Shown piece after piece: positions 44,274 to 53,640 of a stretch of DNA of 61,828 nucleotides. A program made the translations under genes and the position numbers. Every line of letters starts with the position of its first letter. Position 1 is the stretch's first letter. The DNA is from Clostridia bacterium (GTDB lineage: Bacteria; Bacillota_A; Clostridia; Oscillospirales; CAG-272), in the NCBI GenBank assembly GCA_017453335.1, contig JAFTKI010000003.1, positions 1-61,828 of the forward strand. The letters are read 5' to 3'. The notes beneath the pieces were generated by a model. It was not told the DNA's origin and did not search any database. It saw nothing but the letters and a program-made list of their open reading frames with translations.

Positions 44274-45875
44274 TCAGAGCAGATTCTTTTCCTTTTTCCA
44301 CTCCAGATATTCCTCGTACGTTCCCTGACGGTCAATGATCGAGCCGTCGGGCAGGATCTCGATGATACGGTTTGCCACCGTATTGACCAGCTCGTAGTCG
44401 TGGGAAGAGAAGAGCAGATTTCCTTTGAACGCCGCAAGACCGTTGTTGACGGCGCTGATGGATTCCAGATCCAAATGGTCGGTCGGCTGATCCAAAAGCA
44501 GGAAGTTCGAGCCGAAGAGCATCATGTGCGCAAACATGCAACGCACTTTTTCGCCGCCCGAAAGAACGTTGACGGGCTTGAAAACACTGTCATTGGAGAA
44601 GAGCATCCTGCCAAGGAATCCGCGCAAGTAGGTTTCGGTGGTCTCCTTGGAGTACTGCGCGAGCCAATCGATGATCGAAAGCGTGCAATCCTTGAAATAG
44701 GGGGTATTGTCGTGGGGGAAGTAGGACTTCGTAATACTGACGCCCCACTTGAAATCACCGCTGTCGGGGGTATCCTCCTCCATCAGCACGCGGAAGAGTG
44801 CCGTGATCGCCAGCTCGTTTCCAAGCAACGCGATCTTGTCCTCCTTGCCGACGGTAAAGGAAACGTCCTTGAACAGCGTTACGCCATCCAGCTCCTTGGA
44901 GAGCCCATTGACGAACAGGATATCCTTTCCCGCAATGCGATCCATGTCAAAGCCGATAAAGGGATAGCGGCGACTGGAGGCAGGGAGCTCCTCTACGGTC
45001 AGCTTGTCCAGAAGCTTGCGGCGCGAGGTCGCCTGCTTGGATTTTGACTTGTTCGCGGAGAAACGGGAAATAAAGGCTTGCAGCTCGCGGATCTTTTCCT
45101 CCGCCTTTTTGTTCTGCTGCTTGATCATACGTTGGATCAACTGACTGGATTCGTACCAAAATTCGTAGTTTCCAACGTACATCTTGATTCCCGTATAGTC
45201 GATGTCGACGATGTTCGTACAAACGTCGTTCAGGAAGTGGCGGTCATGCGAAACGACCAGAACCGTTCCGAAATAATCAGACAGGAACTCCTCGAGCCAC
45301 ATGATGGCGTCGATGTCAAGTCCGTTGGTCGGCTCGTCGAGCATAATGATATCGGGATTTCCGAACAGTGCCTGCGCGAGCATGACCTTGACCTTTTCGG
45401 ACTCCAAAAGGTTTGACATGCTGTCCCACAGCTGCTCGTCCCGCATACCAAGACCTTGCAAAAGCTTGGAAATTTCGGATTCCGCCTCCCAGCCGTTCAG
45501 CTCGGCAAATTCTGCCTCCAACTCGGCGGCACGCAAGCCGTCCGCTTCGCTGAAGTCCTCCTTTTCGTAGATGGCATCCTTTTCCTTCATGATGTCGTAA
45601 AGCTTTTTGTTGCCCATCATAACGGTGTCCAGAACCGTAAATTCGTCAAACGCGAAGTGATCCTGCCGCAGAACGGACATGCGAACCGTGTCGGGAATCG
45701 ACACCTCACCCGTGGAAGGCTCCAATTCGCCGCACAGAATCTTGAGGAAGGTGGATTTTCCTGCGCCGTTGGCACCGATGATGCCGTAGCAATTGCCGGG
45801 AGTAAATTTGAGGTCAACGTCCTTAAACAGAAGCTGACCGCCAAAGTGAAAGCTCAGGTTGGAAATTGTAATCAT
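44274..45875 (-). CDS. ABC-F family ATPase (YkpA/YbiT-like) with one degenerate ATP site
   Basis: The 533-residue soluble protein has two ABC domains joined by an ABC-F linker (about 235-310) and would act on ribosomes. Domain 1 has an intact Walker A (GANGAGKST, Lys40), Walker B LDEPTNGLD (Asp180-Glu181) and a broken signature (LLESEK, 156-161, for LSGGEK). Domain 2 has an intact signature (LSGGEK, 438-443), no Walker A lysine (GNELAITA, 352-359) and Gln463 in place of the catalytic Glu (LDQPTDHLD). Since each site joins one Walker A to the other domain's signature, one site is intact and one dead. I recall the missing lysine in other YkpA proteins, but the Gln and the lost signature look special. 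Confidence 0.88.
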   Translation of the reverse strand: MITISNLSFHFGGQLLFKDVDLKFTPGNCYGIIGANGAGKSTFLKILCGELEPSTGEVSIPDTVRMSVLRQDHFAFDEFTVLDTVMMGNKKLYDIMKEKDAIYEKEDFSEADGLRAAELEAEFAELNGWEAESEISKLLQGLGMRDEQLWDSMSNLLESEKVKVMLAQALFGNPDIIMLDEPTNGLDIDAIMWLEEFLSDYFGTVLVVSHDRHFLNDVCTNIVDIDYTGIKMYVGNYEFWYESSQLIQRMIKQQNKKAEEKIRELQAFISRFSANKSKSKQATSRRKLLDKLTVEELPASSRRYPFIGFDMDRIAGKDILFVNGLSKELDGVTLFKDVSFTVGKEDKIALLGNELAITALFRVLMEEDTPDSGDFKWGVSITKSYFPHDNTPYFKDCTLSIIDWLAQYSKETTETYLRGFLGRMLFSNDSVFKPVNVLSGGEKVRCMFAHMMLFGSNFLLLDQPTDHLDLESISAVNNGLAAFKGNLLFSSHDYELVNTVANRIIEILPDGSIIDRQGTYEEYLEWKKEKNLL

Positions 45876-45894
45876 AATATACCGCCTTTATCAG

Positions 45895-46095
45895 TCAATC
45901 CTTATCAGTATACCACACAAGCCGTTTTTTTGCAAGTCTTTTTGATAAAAGAATCCGCATTTGCAGCTTTTTGGCGCTTTCATAAGTGCCGATGCGAGGG
46001 AAGCTGCTATTCAAAATCTGATTGGCAAGTTGATTCGCCGCAGCAGGCTTGTCAGCAAGAAAAAACTCGCGGATTTTTTGAATTTTTTCTCTCAT
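45895..46095 (-). CDS. Candidate small ORF, possibly coupled to a broken upstream ORF
   Basis: A 66-codon frame starts at an ATG directly after the TAG that ends an upstream frame (TAGATG), which suggests coupled translation. The product is basic with no recognised motif. It has no ribosome site of its own, and its last codons run across the ABC-F promoter, so it may be chance. I report it as a possibility only. Confidence 0.25.
   Translation of the reverse strand: MREKIQKIREFFLADKPAAANQLANQILNSSFPRIGTYESAKKLQMRILLSKRLAKKRLVWYTDKD
45907..45935 (-). promoter_or_regulatory. Promoter of the ABC-F gene
   Basis: On the minus strand, TTGCAA (45930-45935) and TATACT (45907-45912) with 17 bp spacing and a TGG before the -10 lie about 30 bp before the ABC-F start. 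Confidence 0.7.
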
Positions 46096-46270
46096 CTAAC
46101 AAGCGGAAACTGTATTTTTTCTCTCCGAGCAAACCGTTTCTTCATTCAGATAGATGGTCTCCTGCGCTACGCCGCACATCAGCATAGCCCCCATTCGAGC
46201 GCAACCAATCGGAAAGCCTTCTAACCAGCCGTCTTGGCTGAGTCGTATCGTAAATTTGATCGCTTTTCAT
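46096..46270 (-). pseudogene. Possible frameshifted small gene (about 57 codons)
   Basis: An ATG at 46270 with an AAAGGAAAC ribosome site is followed by AAAA and then GCGATC. As written, the frame gives a 42-codon product ending at 46142. Removing one A from the run would give a frame starting MKAIKFTIRLSQDGWLEGFP. It would continue to a TAG at 46096-46098, immediately before the next ATG. The shifted frame contains an even mix of residues and three internal Met-rich turns, and looks more protein-like than the unshifted one. It may be a recent frameshift, a sequence error or a slippage switch. A promoter lies upstream. The function is unknown. Confidence 0.35.
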
Positions 46271-46310
46271 TGGAGTTTCCTTTGTATTAAGCAGTTTATG
46301 GCTTATGGTA

Positions 46311-46338
46311 ATTTTACTATATTGCGACAGGTTGTCAA
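46311..46338 (-). promoter_or_regulatory. Promoter facing the broken small ORF
   Basis: On the minus strand, TTGACA (46333-46338) and TAAAAT (46311-46316) with a 16 bp spacer lie about 40 bp before the ATG at 46270. It is back to back with the proB promoter. Confidence 0.55.
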
Positions 46339-46382
46339 CTCGTGGGCCAAAATATTCGTGCAAAACTTTTTGTATAAAAGCC

Positions 46383-46411
46383 TTGACGGAGCTGTGTGTT
46401 TTTGTTATAAT
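46383..46411 (+). promoter_or_regulatory. Promoter of the proBAC operon
   Basis: TTGACG (46383-46388) and TATAAT (46406-46411) with a 17 bp spacer lie 50 bp before proB. The leader is too short for a T-box or similar element. Confidence 0.7.
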
Positions 46412-46460
46412 ATATTGTATATCAATTTCTCATGAAGCAAAAGAAGGGAAATGAAACGCT

Positions 46461-47237
46461 ATGAGATTTGTAGTCAAAATCGGTACCTCCACTCTGGCAC
46501 ATCCAACGGGGCTTCTCAATATCCGCCGTGTGGAGGAGCTGTGTAAGGTTTTAAGCGATTTGAAAAACAGCGGACACGAAATCATTCTGGTGTCCTCGGG
46601 TGCGATCGGAATGGGCGTTGGGAAGCTGTCTCTCAAGGAACGCCCGACAGATATTCCCACGAAGCAAGCCGCGGCAGCTGTCGGACAGTGCGAATTGATG
46701 TACACCTACGACCGTCTGTTCCAGAAATACCATCACGTCGTGGCGCAAATGCTTTTGACGGGCTCGGACTTCCGCCATGACGATCGGTACCACAATTTTC
46801 AAAATACCATGAAGAGGCTTTTAGAGCTTGGCGTGCTTCCCATTATCAACGAAAACGATACCATTGCAACCGAGGAGATCAAGGTAGGCGATAACGATAC
46901 GCTTTCCGCAATGGTCGCGACGGGAATCGATGCCGACCGCTTGATTTTGATGTCGGATATCGACGGGCTTTATACCGCAGACCCTCACAAGTGTGCCGAC
47001 GCAACGATGATCCACGAGGTTAGGAGTTTAACTCCCGAGATCATGGAGCTGGCGGGCGACGAAGGCTCGGTGCTCGGCACGGGCGGCATGAAAACCAAGC
47101 TGCACGCGGCAGAGCTTTGCATGAATGCGGGCTGTGAAATGGTGATTTTGAACGGCTCCAAGCCCATGCTTTTATACGATCTGTTCGACGGGATTGCCGT
47201 CGGCACGAGATTCTTTCCGCAAGGAGATAAACAATGA
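46461..47237 (+). CDS. proB: Glutamate 5-kinase
   Basis: The 258-residue kinase phosphorylates the gamma-carboxyl of glutamate, the first step of proline synthesis. Amino-acid-kinase motifs are visible: [12 protein letters not shown] at the start, [22 protein letters not shown] and [17 protein letters not shown]. The C-terminal PUA domain of the longer form (about 370 residues) is absent, as in many Gram-positive ProB proteins. AGGGAA precedes the ATG. The stop overlaps the proA start by 4 bp. Confidence 0.96.
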   Translation: MRFVVKIGTSTLAHPTGLLNIRRVEELCKVLSDLKNSGHEIILVSSGAIGMGVGKLSLKERPTDIPTKQAAAAVGQCELMYTYDRLFQKYHHVVAQMLLTGSDFRHDDRYHNFQNTMKRLLELGVLPIINENDTIATEEIKVGDNDTLSAMVATGIDADRLILMSDIDGLYTADPHKCADATMIHEVRSLTPEIMELAGDEGSVLGTGGMKTKLHAAELCMNAGCEMVILNGSKPMLLYDLFDGIAVGTRFFPQGDKQ

Positions 47238-48490
47238 CCACGCTTGAAATTTTACAAGAAGCAAAGGCGGCAACGCCTGTCTTGGCAATACTGTCTGCCG
47301 AAGAGAAAAATCGGGCGCTGCTTGCTATGGCGGATGCCTTAGAGGCGGCAAGTGATGCGATCCTGTCTGCAAATGCAGAGGATATCGCGGCAGTTACGGG
47401 AAGCGTGAACGACGTGATGATCGACCGCTTGCGCTTGACTCCCGAGCGCATTCACGGAATGGCGCAGGGCATTCGTGACGTTGTCAAATTGCCCGATCCC
47501 GTAGGAACTGTGACCGATTCCTTTACGCGTCCAAACGGCTTGACCGTGCAAAAGGTGCGCGTGCCGATGGGGGTTGTGGCGATCATTTACGAAAGCCGCC
47601 CGAACGTCACCTCGGATGCGGCAGCACTCTCTCTCAAGAGCGGCAACGTATGTGTTTTGCGAGGGGGAAAGGAGGCATATCGTTCCTCTTTTGCGATCGT
47701 GCGTGCAATGCGCGCAGGACTTACCGCGTGCGGTCTGCCGATCACCCTTGTGAATATGCTGGAGGACACGACGCGCGCGGGGGCGAATGAATTGATGACC
47801 GCGGTGGACTACGTCGATCTCCTGATCCCACGCGGAGGAGCGGGCTTGATTCGTGCTTGCGTGGAGAATGCAAAGGTTCCTTGCATCCAGACGGGAACGG
47901 GAATTTGTCACGTGTACGTGGATGCGGATGCGAGTCTTGACATGGCGCTCGATATCATCGAAAACGCGAAAACCAGCCGCCCGTCGGTCTGCAATGCTGA
48001 GGAGGTCTGCTTGGTCAGCCGTTCGGTTGCCAAGGAATTTTTGCCACGCTTGTATCGTCGTTTGGTTACGGAGCGTTCCAAAGCGGGAAAAACACCCGTT
48101 GAGTTACGCTTGGATTCCGCGGCGCAAGCCATTATTGCGGGAACACCTGCAACGGACGCTGATTTTGATACTGAATTTCTCAATTATATCCTTGCGATCA
48201 GAATCGTTGAGAACGTCGAGGAAGCCGTGGCGCACATTTCCGCGCATTCCACGCACCACAGCGAAGCAATCGTTACTTCGAATGAGCGTGCGGCGGCTTA
48301 TTTCACGCAAGCGGTCGACAGCGCGGCAGTCTACGTAAACGCTTCCACTCGTTTTACGGATGGCGGGGAATTTGGCTTGGGCTGTGAGATCGGGATCTCC
48401 ACACAGAAGCTCCATGCAAGAGGTCCGATGGGACTTGAGGAGTTGACTACCTACAAATACGTGATCCGCGGAAACGGACAGATCCGCTGA
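47234..48490 (+). CDS. proA: Gamma-glutamyl phosphate reductase
   Basis: The 418-residue enzyme reduces gamma-glutamyl phosphate with NADPH to glutamate semialdehyde, the second step of proline synthesis. The catalytic cysteine is in [10 protein letters not shown]. Other family marks include [27 protein letters not shown] and [19 protein letters not shown]. It belongs to the aldehyde dehydrogenase superfamily and has normal length. It is coupled to proB by ATGA overlap, with proC 19 bp downstream. Confidence 0.97.
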   Translation: MTTLEILQEAKAATPVLAILSAEEKNRALLAMADALEAASDAILSANAEDIAAVTGSVNDVMIDRLRLTPERIHGMAQGIRDVVKLPDPVGTVTDSFTRPNGLTVQKVRVPMGVVAIIYESRPNVTSDAAALSLKSGNVCVLRGGKEAYRSSFAIVRAMRAGLTACGLPITLVNMLEDTTRAGANELMTAVDYVDLLIPRGGAGLIRACVENAKVPCIQTGTGICHVYVDADASLDMALDIIENAKTSRPSVCNAEEVCLVSRSVAKEFLPRLYRRLVTERSKAGKTPVELRLDSAAQAIIAGTPATDADFDTEFLNYILAIRIVENVEEAVAHISAHSTHHSEAIVTSNERAAAYFTQAVDSAAVYVNASTRFTDGGEFGLGCEIGISTQKLHARGPMGLEELTTYKYVIRGNGQIR

Positions 48491-48509
48491 TCGTGAAAGG
48501 AAAACCAAT

Positions 48510-49316
48510 ATGAAGATTCAATTCGGCTTTATCGGATGCGGAAATATGGGCGGGGCATTGGCAACGGCGGTAGCCAAAACCGTTGGCGGAAACGCGATCG
48601 CACTTTGCGATGCGGATGCGCAAAAGGCGGCAATGCTTGCTGAGCGCATTGGCGCACAAGTTTCTGACCTTGCGTCCGTCGCATCTACCGCGCAGTATCT
48701 TTTTCTTGGGGTCAAGCCGCAAGGCTTTCCCGCTTTGTTTGAGGAGCTCCGCCCGATCCTCAAAGCTCGAAAAACCAAGATCGTGCTGATTAGCATGGCG
48801 GCAGGGCTCTCGATTGCGGCTGTTGAGGAAATGGCGCAAACACCTTGTGCGGTGATCCGCATCATGCCCAACACGCCTGTTTCCGTCGGAGAGGGAATGA
48901 TCCTGTATGTGATGAATGCAAACGTCACCGAAGGTGAAAAGGACGCTTTCCTGCAAGCACTTGCCGCGGGTGGGCGCTTGGATCTCATTGATGAGGCAAG
49001 GATTGATGCGGCAAGCGCGCTTTCGGGCTGTGGCCCCGCATTCGTTTACCTGTTTGCCGAAGCCTTGGCAGACGGAGCTGTGGAGTGCGGCTTGCCGCGC
49101 GATCAGGCAAACTTATACGCCGCGCAAACGCTGTACGGTGCTGCGAAGCTGCTTTTGGAAAGCGGCAAGCACCCGGGCGAGCTCAAGGATGCGGTCTGTA
49201 GTCCCGGCGGTACGACCATCGCGGGCGTACATGCGCTGGAGAATGGCGCTTTTCGTTCCTCTGCCATCAACGCAGTTACGGCAGCATATGAAAAGACGTT
49301 GCGATTGAAGAAATAA
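48510..49316 (+). CDS. proC: Pyrroline-5-carboxylate reductase
   Basis: The 268-residue enzyme reduces pyrroline-5-carboxylate to proline. The N-terminal Rossmann dinucleotide motif is GFIGCGNMGGAL, followed by FLGVKPQGF and IRIMPNTPVSVGEG. The C-terminal helical domain has ASALSGCGPAFVYLFAEAL and SPGGTTIAGVHALE. A GAAAGG site precedes the ATG. It closes the proBAC operon before a strong terminator. Confidence 0.97.
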   Translation: MKIQFGFIGCGNMGGALATAVAKTVGGNAIALCDADAQKAAMLAERIGAQVSDLASVASTAQYLFLGVKPQGFPALFEELRPILKARKTKIVLISMAAGLSIAAVEEMAQTPCAVIRIMPNTPVSVGEGMILYVMNANVTEGEKDAFLQALAAGGRLDLIDEARIDAASALSGCGPAFVYLFAEALADGAVECGLPRDQANLYAAQTLYGAAKLLLESGKHPGELKDAVCSPGGTTIAGVHALENGAFRSSAINAVTAAYEKTLRLKK

Positions 49317-49356
49317 GAAAATCACCTGTAGCGATTTCGCTACAGGTGATTTTCTT
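49317..49356. terminator. Bidirectional terminator after proC
   Basis: GAAAATCACCTGTAGCGA (49317-49334) and its complement (49337-49354) form an 18 bp stem with a two-base spacer, flanked by T-rich sequence. It serves both proBAC and the convergent DUF624 gene. Confidence 0.9.
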
Positions 49357-50342
49357 TATTCGGGGGTTGCTTCCGAGGATTCCTCGTTCTCATCCTCTAA
49401 GCCGACGTAAGGCGTGATCATATAGCGTTCGATCACGGGGAAGGCTGCGTAAGCCGAGGTAAAGGCGGTTACGGCGGGATAGTAGAGGAAGGGGAGAATG
49501 ATCGGAACTCCGCTCAGCGGTGTCGCTCCCAGCAGGAACAGAAGTGCGAGATTGATCGCTGTGATAAACGCAATCCCAAGCACTGCCATCAGATTGCGCT
49601 TGATTCCAAGCATGGTGAAGATCAATGCGTTCTTCAGAATTTTGCGAACAGAGAGGTCAAACGTGACCAGCAACAAATAGATGTAGAAGCGCATCAGGAA
49701 ATACAGGATGATGAGTGCTAAAATCAAATAGAAGCTGACGTTGACGAGGAAGGAAGAGCCCGTTTTGTTCCAGAAATAACCGATATCGAAGACAAGCAGG
49801 AAGATCGCCGCAAAATCCAGCATACCGAGGAACAGCCCCTGCTTGAGGTTTCGTTTGATCGCATAAAAATAATCCGACCAGACAAACACAGGCTCGCCGC
49901 GCACCATATTACGCAGTACGTACGTAGCGCCTACGTTCTGCCAACCAAAGGTGATAAACAGAAACAGAGCACACGCTCCGATCCCGATATAGGAAAGCGT
50001 AGCATTGTATACGGGGATCATGGATTGCGTACCGTACAGATCCAGAAGCATTCCCGATGCAGGTGACGGGTCCAATTGATTTGCCGCAAAGAGCTGCGGG
50101 AAGAAAGCGTTCGTCACCGTGGGCGTGCGGTCAATGCCAAACCAGATGTACAGTGCCAAAAGCACGGGCGCGATCATGGGAAGCATCATAATATTCAGGG
50201 AGATCAGCTTCCAGAAGCGTCTGCCCAGGAGTTTGAAGTAGCGCTTGAGTGTGGGAGTGGTATCCTCCTCAACGGCATCGGGACGGTTGTCGCGATGGTA
50301 ATTGAAGAACTCAAACAGCCTGTTTTTCTTTTTCTTAGCCAA
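49356..50342 (-). CDS. DUF624/YesL-like membrane protein
   Basis: The 328-residue protein has about six hydrophobic segments (about residues 48-68, 113-133, 165-186, 198-222, 243-268 and 272-290). A GWQNVGATYVLRNMVRGEPVFVW segment spanning residues 134-157 is typical of the DUF624/YesL group, often found near sugar transporters. The function is unknown. The start is a TTG at 50342 with TAAAGGACG upstream; no in-frame ATG lies near the N-terminus. Its own promoter precedes it. Confidence 0.78.
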   Translation of the reverse strand: MAKKKKNRLFEFFNYHRDNRPDAVEEDTTPTLKRYFKLLGRRFWKLISLNIMMLPMIAPVLLALYIWFGIDRTPTVTNAFFPQLFAANQLDPSPASGMLLDLYGTQSMIPVYNATLSYIGIGACALFLFITFGWQNVGATYVLRNMVRGEPVFVWSDYFYAIKRNLKQGLFLGMLDFAAIFLLVFDIGYFWNKTGSSFLVNVSFYLILALIILYFLMRFYIYLLLVTFDLSVRKILKNALIFTMLGIKRNLMAVLGIAFITAINLALLFLLGATPLSGVPIILPFLYYPAVTAFTSAYAAFPVIERYMITPYVGLEDENEESSEATPE

Positions 50343-50373
50343 GAGTTTACGTCCTTTACTTTTTAATACTTAT

Positions 50374-50402
50374 ATTTTATCATACCGAGAGAGGAAAGTC
50401 AA
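50374..50402 (-). promoter_or_regulatory. Promoter of the DUF624 gene
   Basis: On the minus strand, TTGACT (50397-50402) and TAAAAT (50374-50379) are separated by 17 bp. Confidence 0.68.
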
Positions 50403-50425
50403 GCGGAACAAAAAATTTACAGAAT

Positions 50426-51271
50426 TCAAACTTTTTCGGTCTGTTCCAGAAAATCAGCCAGAAGCGCATCCTGAAGCTGCTTGACCGTGTACGCCGCCTT
50501 GCCGCCAACGGGCGTGCCGTCCACCTCAACGATACGCATGCAAAGCGAGGAAGCCGAGGTCAGAAGCACCTCGTCGGCATCCATCAGGTCTTGCAGACGA
50601 TAGTCCTTTTCAAGCACAGGGATCCCGAACTTTCGGGCTTGGAGAATCAGGTGCGCGCGTCCCGTGCCTGCCAAAATCAGGTTGTCGGCGGGATGGGTAA
50701 TCAGGGTACCGTTCCTGAGGATCGAGACGTTAGAGTGCGCGCACTCGGTAACAATTCCATTGCGATGAAGAATACATTCGTCCACGCCTGCGTCTACCGT
50801 TGCCTGCGTTGCCAGCACGTTGGGGAGGAGATTTAAGGATTTGATGTTACAATGCAGTGCGCGCGTATCCTCACGTGTGATGCATCGCAATGTTTTGTAG
50901 GTGTCCTTAATGGTAGCGGGCTTTAGCATGATCCAAAGATTTGGCGATGCATGCTCGGGGAAGGCGTGCGTGCGGAAATCGGTTCCGCGTGTGAATTGAA
51001 AATACACCCACTGCTCGCCGCAGTCCATTTTTTGCACGAGGGAGCGCAAAAGCGCGCATAGCTCCGTTGGCGTAATCTGTGGGAAGATCCCGATCTGCGC
51101 AGCACTTTGGAAAATGCGCTCAACGTGCTCCTCCAGCATGTAAATTCGGTGATTGCGGCTGAAGGTTACGTCATAAACACCGTCACCGAAATAGCATGCG
51201 CGATCCAGCATCGGAACGGTGATCTGATCCAGCTCGTCAATCAAACCGTTGTAATAGCCAAGCGTTTTCAT
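50426..51271 (-). CDS. Class IV aminotransferase (D-alanine aminotransferase-like)
   Basis: The 281-residue PLP enzyme has the fold-type IV layout: YYNGLIDELDQITVPMLDRA at the start, then CYFGDGVYDV. The PLP lysine is Lys143 (NIKSLNLLPNVLA) and the cofactor-stabilising Glu is in GIVTECAHSN. It resembles D-amino-acid transaminases, which supply D-Ala or D-Glu for peptidoglycan, more than branched-chain enzymes. The substrate is not certain. ATG 51271 gives the family start; GGAAGGA lies 11 bases upstream. It follows the glucosaminidase gene by 22 bp. Confidence 0.87.
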   Translation of the reverse strand: MKTLGYYNGLIDELDQITVPMLDRACYFGDGVYDVTFSRNHRIYMLEEHVERIFQSAAQIGIFPQITPTELCALLRSLVQKMDCGEQWVYFQFTRGTDFRTHAFPEHASPNLWIMLKPATIKDTYKTLRCITREDTRALHCNIKSLNLLPNVLATQATVDAGVDECILHRNGIVTECAHSNVSILRNGTLITHPADNLILAGTGRAHLILQARKFGIPVLEKDYRLQDLMDADEVLLTSASSLCMRIVEVDGTPVGGKAAYTVKQLQDALLADFLEQTEKV

Positions 51272-51293
51272 AAAACGGATTCGATCCTTCCTT

Positions 51294-53507
51294 TCATGAT
51301 TTTGTAGAAGAAACAATGCTTTGCAGTGCTTTTTGAAGCGTCGGAGAATAGCTTTCCTCCGTATCCGCAAGGGCGGCTGACGCCACCTCTATGGCACTGC
51401 GAGCAGAGGGCGGCGTATTTGAGAGCGGCATGCATCTTTCGCTGCCGTCACTGTAAGTGAGCTTTGCGTAAAAGGAAACAGAGTACGCGGTTTCAAAATC
51501 CGTCTTGTCGAGCGGTTCGGTATCGGCATACAGCAGCATCCAATCGCGGTCATATGCACGTACGGTCTGCTTTTGATAAACGGGGAGTGTCATACTCTCA
51601 CCGTTTGCCGTTACCACAGCATAAAGCTCCTGCGGGACGGGAAGTGCCTGCAGGGCATCAAAGCAACTCTGCTCTATCACTGCGCTGAAACGCAGTTGTA
51701 CGGCACCCTCCGAAAGGATCAGAGCGGCGCCGTCCAACCGTTCACTTGTTAAATAAAGCGATTGATATGTGATATCTTCTTGCAAAATGGCGGCGGAGGA
51801 AGCGGGCAGAAGCGTGTCGTCCGAGCCGTTCCATCCGATCATTTGCTCAGTATCGGCATCGGGAAGATAAAATTCGGTTCCCACCGCAAGCGTGATCGTA
51901 GTGCTCGATTCTCCGTTTTGCAGTGTCAGCTTTGCCTTTGGCGTTTCCACAACGTCCACGTAAATCACCGCGCACAGGAAATTGTAATTGCTTTTTTTCG
52001 CGCTTACGTTATGGCGATAATCAGCGCACCCTCTGATAACCAATATATGCGACGTGCCCTCCGAAAAGTCAACGGGCAGTGAAAGTGCGAGCATCCCGTC
52101 GTTGGAAAAGGGGATCCACTCTCCATTTCCATCCCACTGATACTCCATTCCCGCCACACCGTAGGAGTGTGAGACCTCACCGGAAATCTCCAAAATTCCC
52201 CCCGATGCGATTCTTTGCGTCATATAGATCGCAGAGCCCGTTTCGTTTTTGATAACGGGATCCTCAATGGAGACCGTATACGTATATTTTTGTGGGGCAG
52301 CTGCGAGATAGGAGCAATTTCCGTTTGCGGGATCGGGAGATGCGCTTATAGGCATTCCTTCATACACGGGAATGACGAAGCGGCAGGTGCTGTCCAATGC
52401 TCCGACAGAGGCGAAAGAGGTATAAAGTGTACGTCCTTCTGTCAAGGCGCCACCTACGTTCTGCATGTACTGTCCCCAGAAATTGCGGTCGGATCGGCTG
52501 TCGACGTTGAATTTTTGCAGATAAACGGTATTCTGATAGCGGTCGATGTAAGAGGCTTTGATGGTATACGCGCCGCCGTAGATGGATTTCCAAACCGTGT
52601 CCCATGAGGGCGAGCCCCATGTGTCTGCCAATGCGTCCGTTCCGCTTTGCGCACGCTTCATGGCATTATAGTAAATGCTGAAAAGCCCGTTTCCGGAGGC
52701 GTTTACGTTATAAATGTTATAATAGCCGTCAAGTGCCAACAGCTCTGAGGAGGAATGTCCGTCCGAAGGCGCGAGAACCGCATTGCCCGCTTCGGAGTAC
52801 TGCGTGTTGTTTTGGTAGTAGTCGTTCAACAGCGTTCCACATGCACCGCCGATCACGGGTGAAGTACCGTTCACGCCTTGCTCCTGTCTTGCTTTCACGG
52901 CAAGATAGAGCGGAGAAATCCCCAGCTCCTCTCCAAGCTCAAGAAAATACGTGGCGTACGTACTGCCGTTTTCCAGAACCGCATTCTCCATAAAGGTCGA
53001 TTCCAAAATGGCTTCTACAGCCTGGAGCGTTGTATCAGCTCCCGACGTCAGATCATAGAATTGAAAGATGTCGGTTTCATTCAAAAAATTGCGCGGATCC
53101 ATGAAATAACGCACCGCATCAACGGAGGCGGGATAGCTTCCCGCATCGTAGATCCCCGCATGGAGCGGGTGGCGATAGGGAATATAGGATTCATCGGCAC
53201 CAATCAGGTTGTTCGAGGGATCCTCGATCTCTTTGTAGATCACGTAATCCCAAGTATAGTCCTCGTTTTCCTTGGTAACGAGCAGGGGGACGAACTCCCA
53301 CGTTGGATGTAACAGATGCAACTCGGTCAATGCCACTGCATAGTCCTCGGGAAAACCTGCGGATACAAGCGACTGATAGTATTCCTCGGCATCTCCTTCG
53401 AAATACCGCGCGTTTCCGCTGACATGAAAGACAAGTGTGCCGACAAGAACGAGGATCAAAACGACACAAGAGAAGCGGATCAGGGGAAGAAAGCGTTTGT
53501 TTTTCAT
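51294..53507 (-). CDS. Exported endo-beta-N-acetylglucosaminidase (GH73/LytD-like)
   Basis: The 737-residue protein has an N-terminal membrane signal (about 10-30) without lipobox. A conserved region of clostridial LytD-type enzymes follows (FPEDYAVALTELHLLHPTWEF spread over 52-72, then DPRNFLNETDIFQF). The glucosaminidase domain (about 155-360) contains the likely catalytic Glu209 in KARQEQG. The C-terminal half (about 400-737) has beta-rich segments of unknown role. It would cleave the glycan strand of peptidoglycan in growth or division. GGAGG precedes the start. A TATAAT lies 34 bp upstream (53541-53546) with a weak -35. Confidence 0.85.
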   Translation of the reverse strand: MKNKRFLPLIRFSCVVLILVLVGTLVFHVSGNARYFEGDAEEYYQSLVSAGFPEDYAVALTELHLLHPTWEFVPLLVTKENEDYTWDYVIYKEIEDPSNNLIGADESYIPYRHPLHAGIYDAGSYPASVDAVRYFMDPRNFLNETDIFQFYDLTSGADTTLQAVEAILESTFMENAVLENGSTYATYFLELGEELGISPLYLAVKARQEQGVNGTSPVIGGACGTLLNDYYQNNTQYSEAGNAVLAPSDGHSSSELLALDGYYNIYNVNASGNGLFSIYYNAMKRAQSGTDALADTWGSPSWDTVWKSIYGGAYTIKASYIDRYQNTVYLQKFNVDSRSDRNFWGQYMQNVGGALTEGRTLYTSFASVGALDSTCRFVIPVYEGMPISASPDPANGNCSYLAAAPQKYTYTVSIEDPVIKNETGSAIYMTQRIASGGILEISGEVSHSYGVAGMEYQWDGNGEWIPFSNDGMLALSLPVDFSEGTSHILVIRGCADYRHNVSAKKSNYNFLCAVIYVDVVETPKAKLTLQNGESSTTITLAVGTEFYLPDADTEQMIGWNGSDDTLLPASSAAILQEDITYQSLYLTSERLDGAALILSEGAVQLRFSAVIEQSCFDALQALPVPQELYAVVTANGESMTLPVYQKQTVRAYDRDWMLLYADTEPLDKTDFETAYSVSFYAKLTYSDGSERCMPLSNTPPSARSAIEVASAALADTEESYSPTLQKALQSIVSSTKS

Positions 53508-53593
53508 GTCTGCCTCCTTTAGAAATTGATAGTTAATATTATTATATCATAGATTTGCACTCTTGTGGGGATATTTTTGCAAAAAAAGCAAAA

Positions 53594-53633
53594 AAAGCTT
53601 TACACGGTCAAAAAATCAACCGTGTAAAGCTTT
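53594..53633 (-). terminator. Terminator of the ctsR-mcsAB-clpC operon
   Basis: AAAGCTTTACACGGT (53594-53608) pairs with ACCGTGTAAAGCTTT (53619-53633) over 15 bp. On the minus strand it is followed by a run of Ts. Confidence 0.9.
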
Positions 53634-53640
53634 CTCATGC

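Noticed and set aside
46142..46270. 42-residue small protein in the unshifted frame
   Set aside because: It uses the same start as the repaired frame, but its Arg-rich content and lack of coupling to the next ATG make it look like a by-product; the shifted frame is preferred.
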